This document shows positions 35,862-35,944 of a DNA stretch of 35,944 nucleotides, in pieces. Each line of letters starts with the position of its first letter. The stretch's first letter is position 1. The notes under the pieces are model-generated. The model was not told the DNA's origin, did no database searches, and worked only from the letters and a program-made list of their open reading frames with translations. Origin of the DNA: CAUZRD01 sp963582255 (GTDB lineage Bacteria; Pseudomonadota; Alphaproteobacteria; Rhizobiales; TMED25); contig CAUZRD010000002.1 in assembly GCA_963582255.1 (NCBI GenBank), positions 1 to 35,944 of the forward strand, in the 5' to 3' direction. The translations under genes and the position numbers were made by a program.

Positions 35862-35944
35862 AAGCGTCTTCTGGTGCTTGGTGATTATATTATCGATGGC
35901 TCATCTTGGTGATCAGTCAGTTAGATCGGGAGAACTCCATAGAC

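Overview
The window looks like a chromosome segment of an alphaproteobacterium. The gene order nagZ-scpA-scpB-tatABC-serS-surE-(pcm)-nlpD-DUF815 ATPase-yajC-secD-secF-squalene/phytoene-synthase-like is the conserved alphaproteobacterial housekeeping block. The DksA protein keeps only one of the four zinc-finger cysteines, as in that class, and the SOS operator has the alphaproteobacterial form GAAC-N7-GAAC. Core genes have moderate G+C (one counted line, 10501-10560, is 45%). I cannot name a genus from the sequence alone.

Layout. 1-469: start of xthA and the iron-sulfur carrier gene erpA, both leftward. 575-13102: a long rightward series with dGTPase, ArgRS, a SPOR-domain membrane protein, NagZ, ScpA/ScpB, a stand-alone ferric-type ABC ATPase, TatA/TatB/TatC, SerRS (with an apparent internal insertion), SurE and a broken remnant of pcm. 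13207-15354: an NlpD-type LysM/LytM lipoprotein convergent with a DUF815 ATPase. 15579-19360: yajC-secD-secF and a squalene/phytoene-synthase-fold gene. 19381-23959: trmFO and uvrA, leftward. 24640-26041: ssb (behind an SOS box) and dksA, then tRNA-Asn at 26273-26348.

From the tRNA to the right edge the character changes. A 109/110-bp imperfect direct repeat starting at the tRNA terminator (26374-26482 and 35752-35861) brackets about 9.3 kb of accessory DNA, and the transporter part is clearly more G+C-rich (60% in 29521-29580). It holds a complete five-gene dipeptide/oligopeptide-type ABC transporter, two 69%-identical genes for an NMT1/THI5-fold protein without signal peptide placed in opposite orientation, an IS3-family transposase fragment, and a peroxiredoxin-like gene.

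The most interesting item is that peroxiredoxin-like gene (33669-34142, minus strand). It is open from start to stop except for one in-frame TGA exactly at the first Cys of the expected C-x-x-C active site, and a small stem-loop with the geometry of a bacterial SECIS lies just after that TGA. I read it as a selenoprotein (UPYC active site). A TGC-to-TGA nonsense mutation is the alternative.

How the genes work together: the left 26 kb is translation (ArgRS, SerRS, tRNA-Asn, TrmFO), protein export (Tat and Sec-DF-YajC), envelope and peptidoglycan upkeep (NagZ, SPOR, NlpD), chromosome segregation (ScpAB) and DNA repair/replication (UvrA, Ssb, XthA, Dgt). The right 9 kb is a nutrient-uptake and redox accessory cassette next to a tRNA gene.
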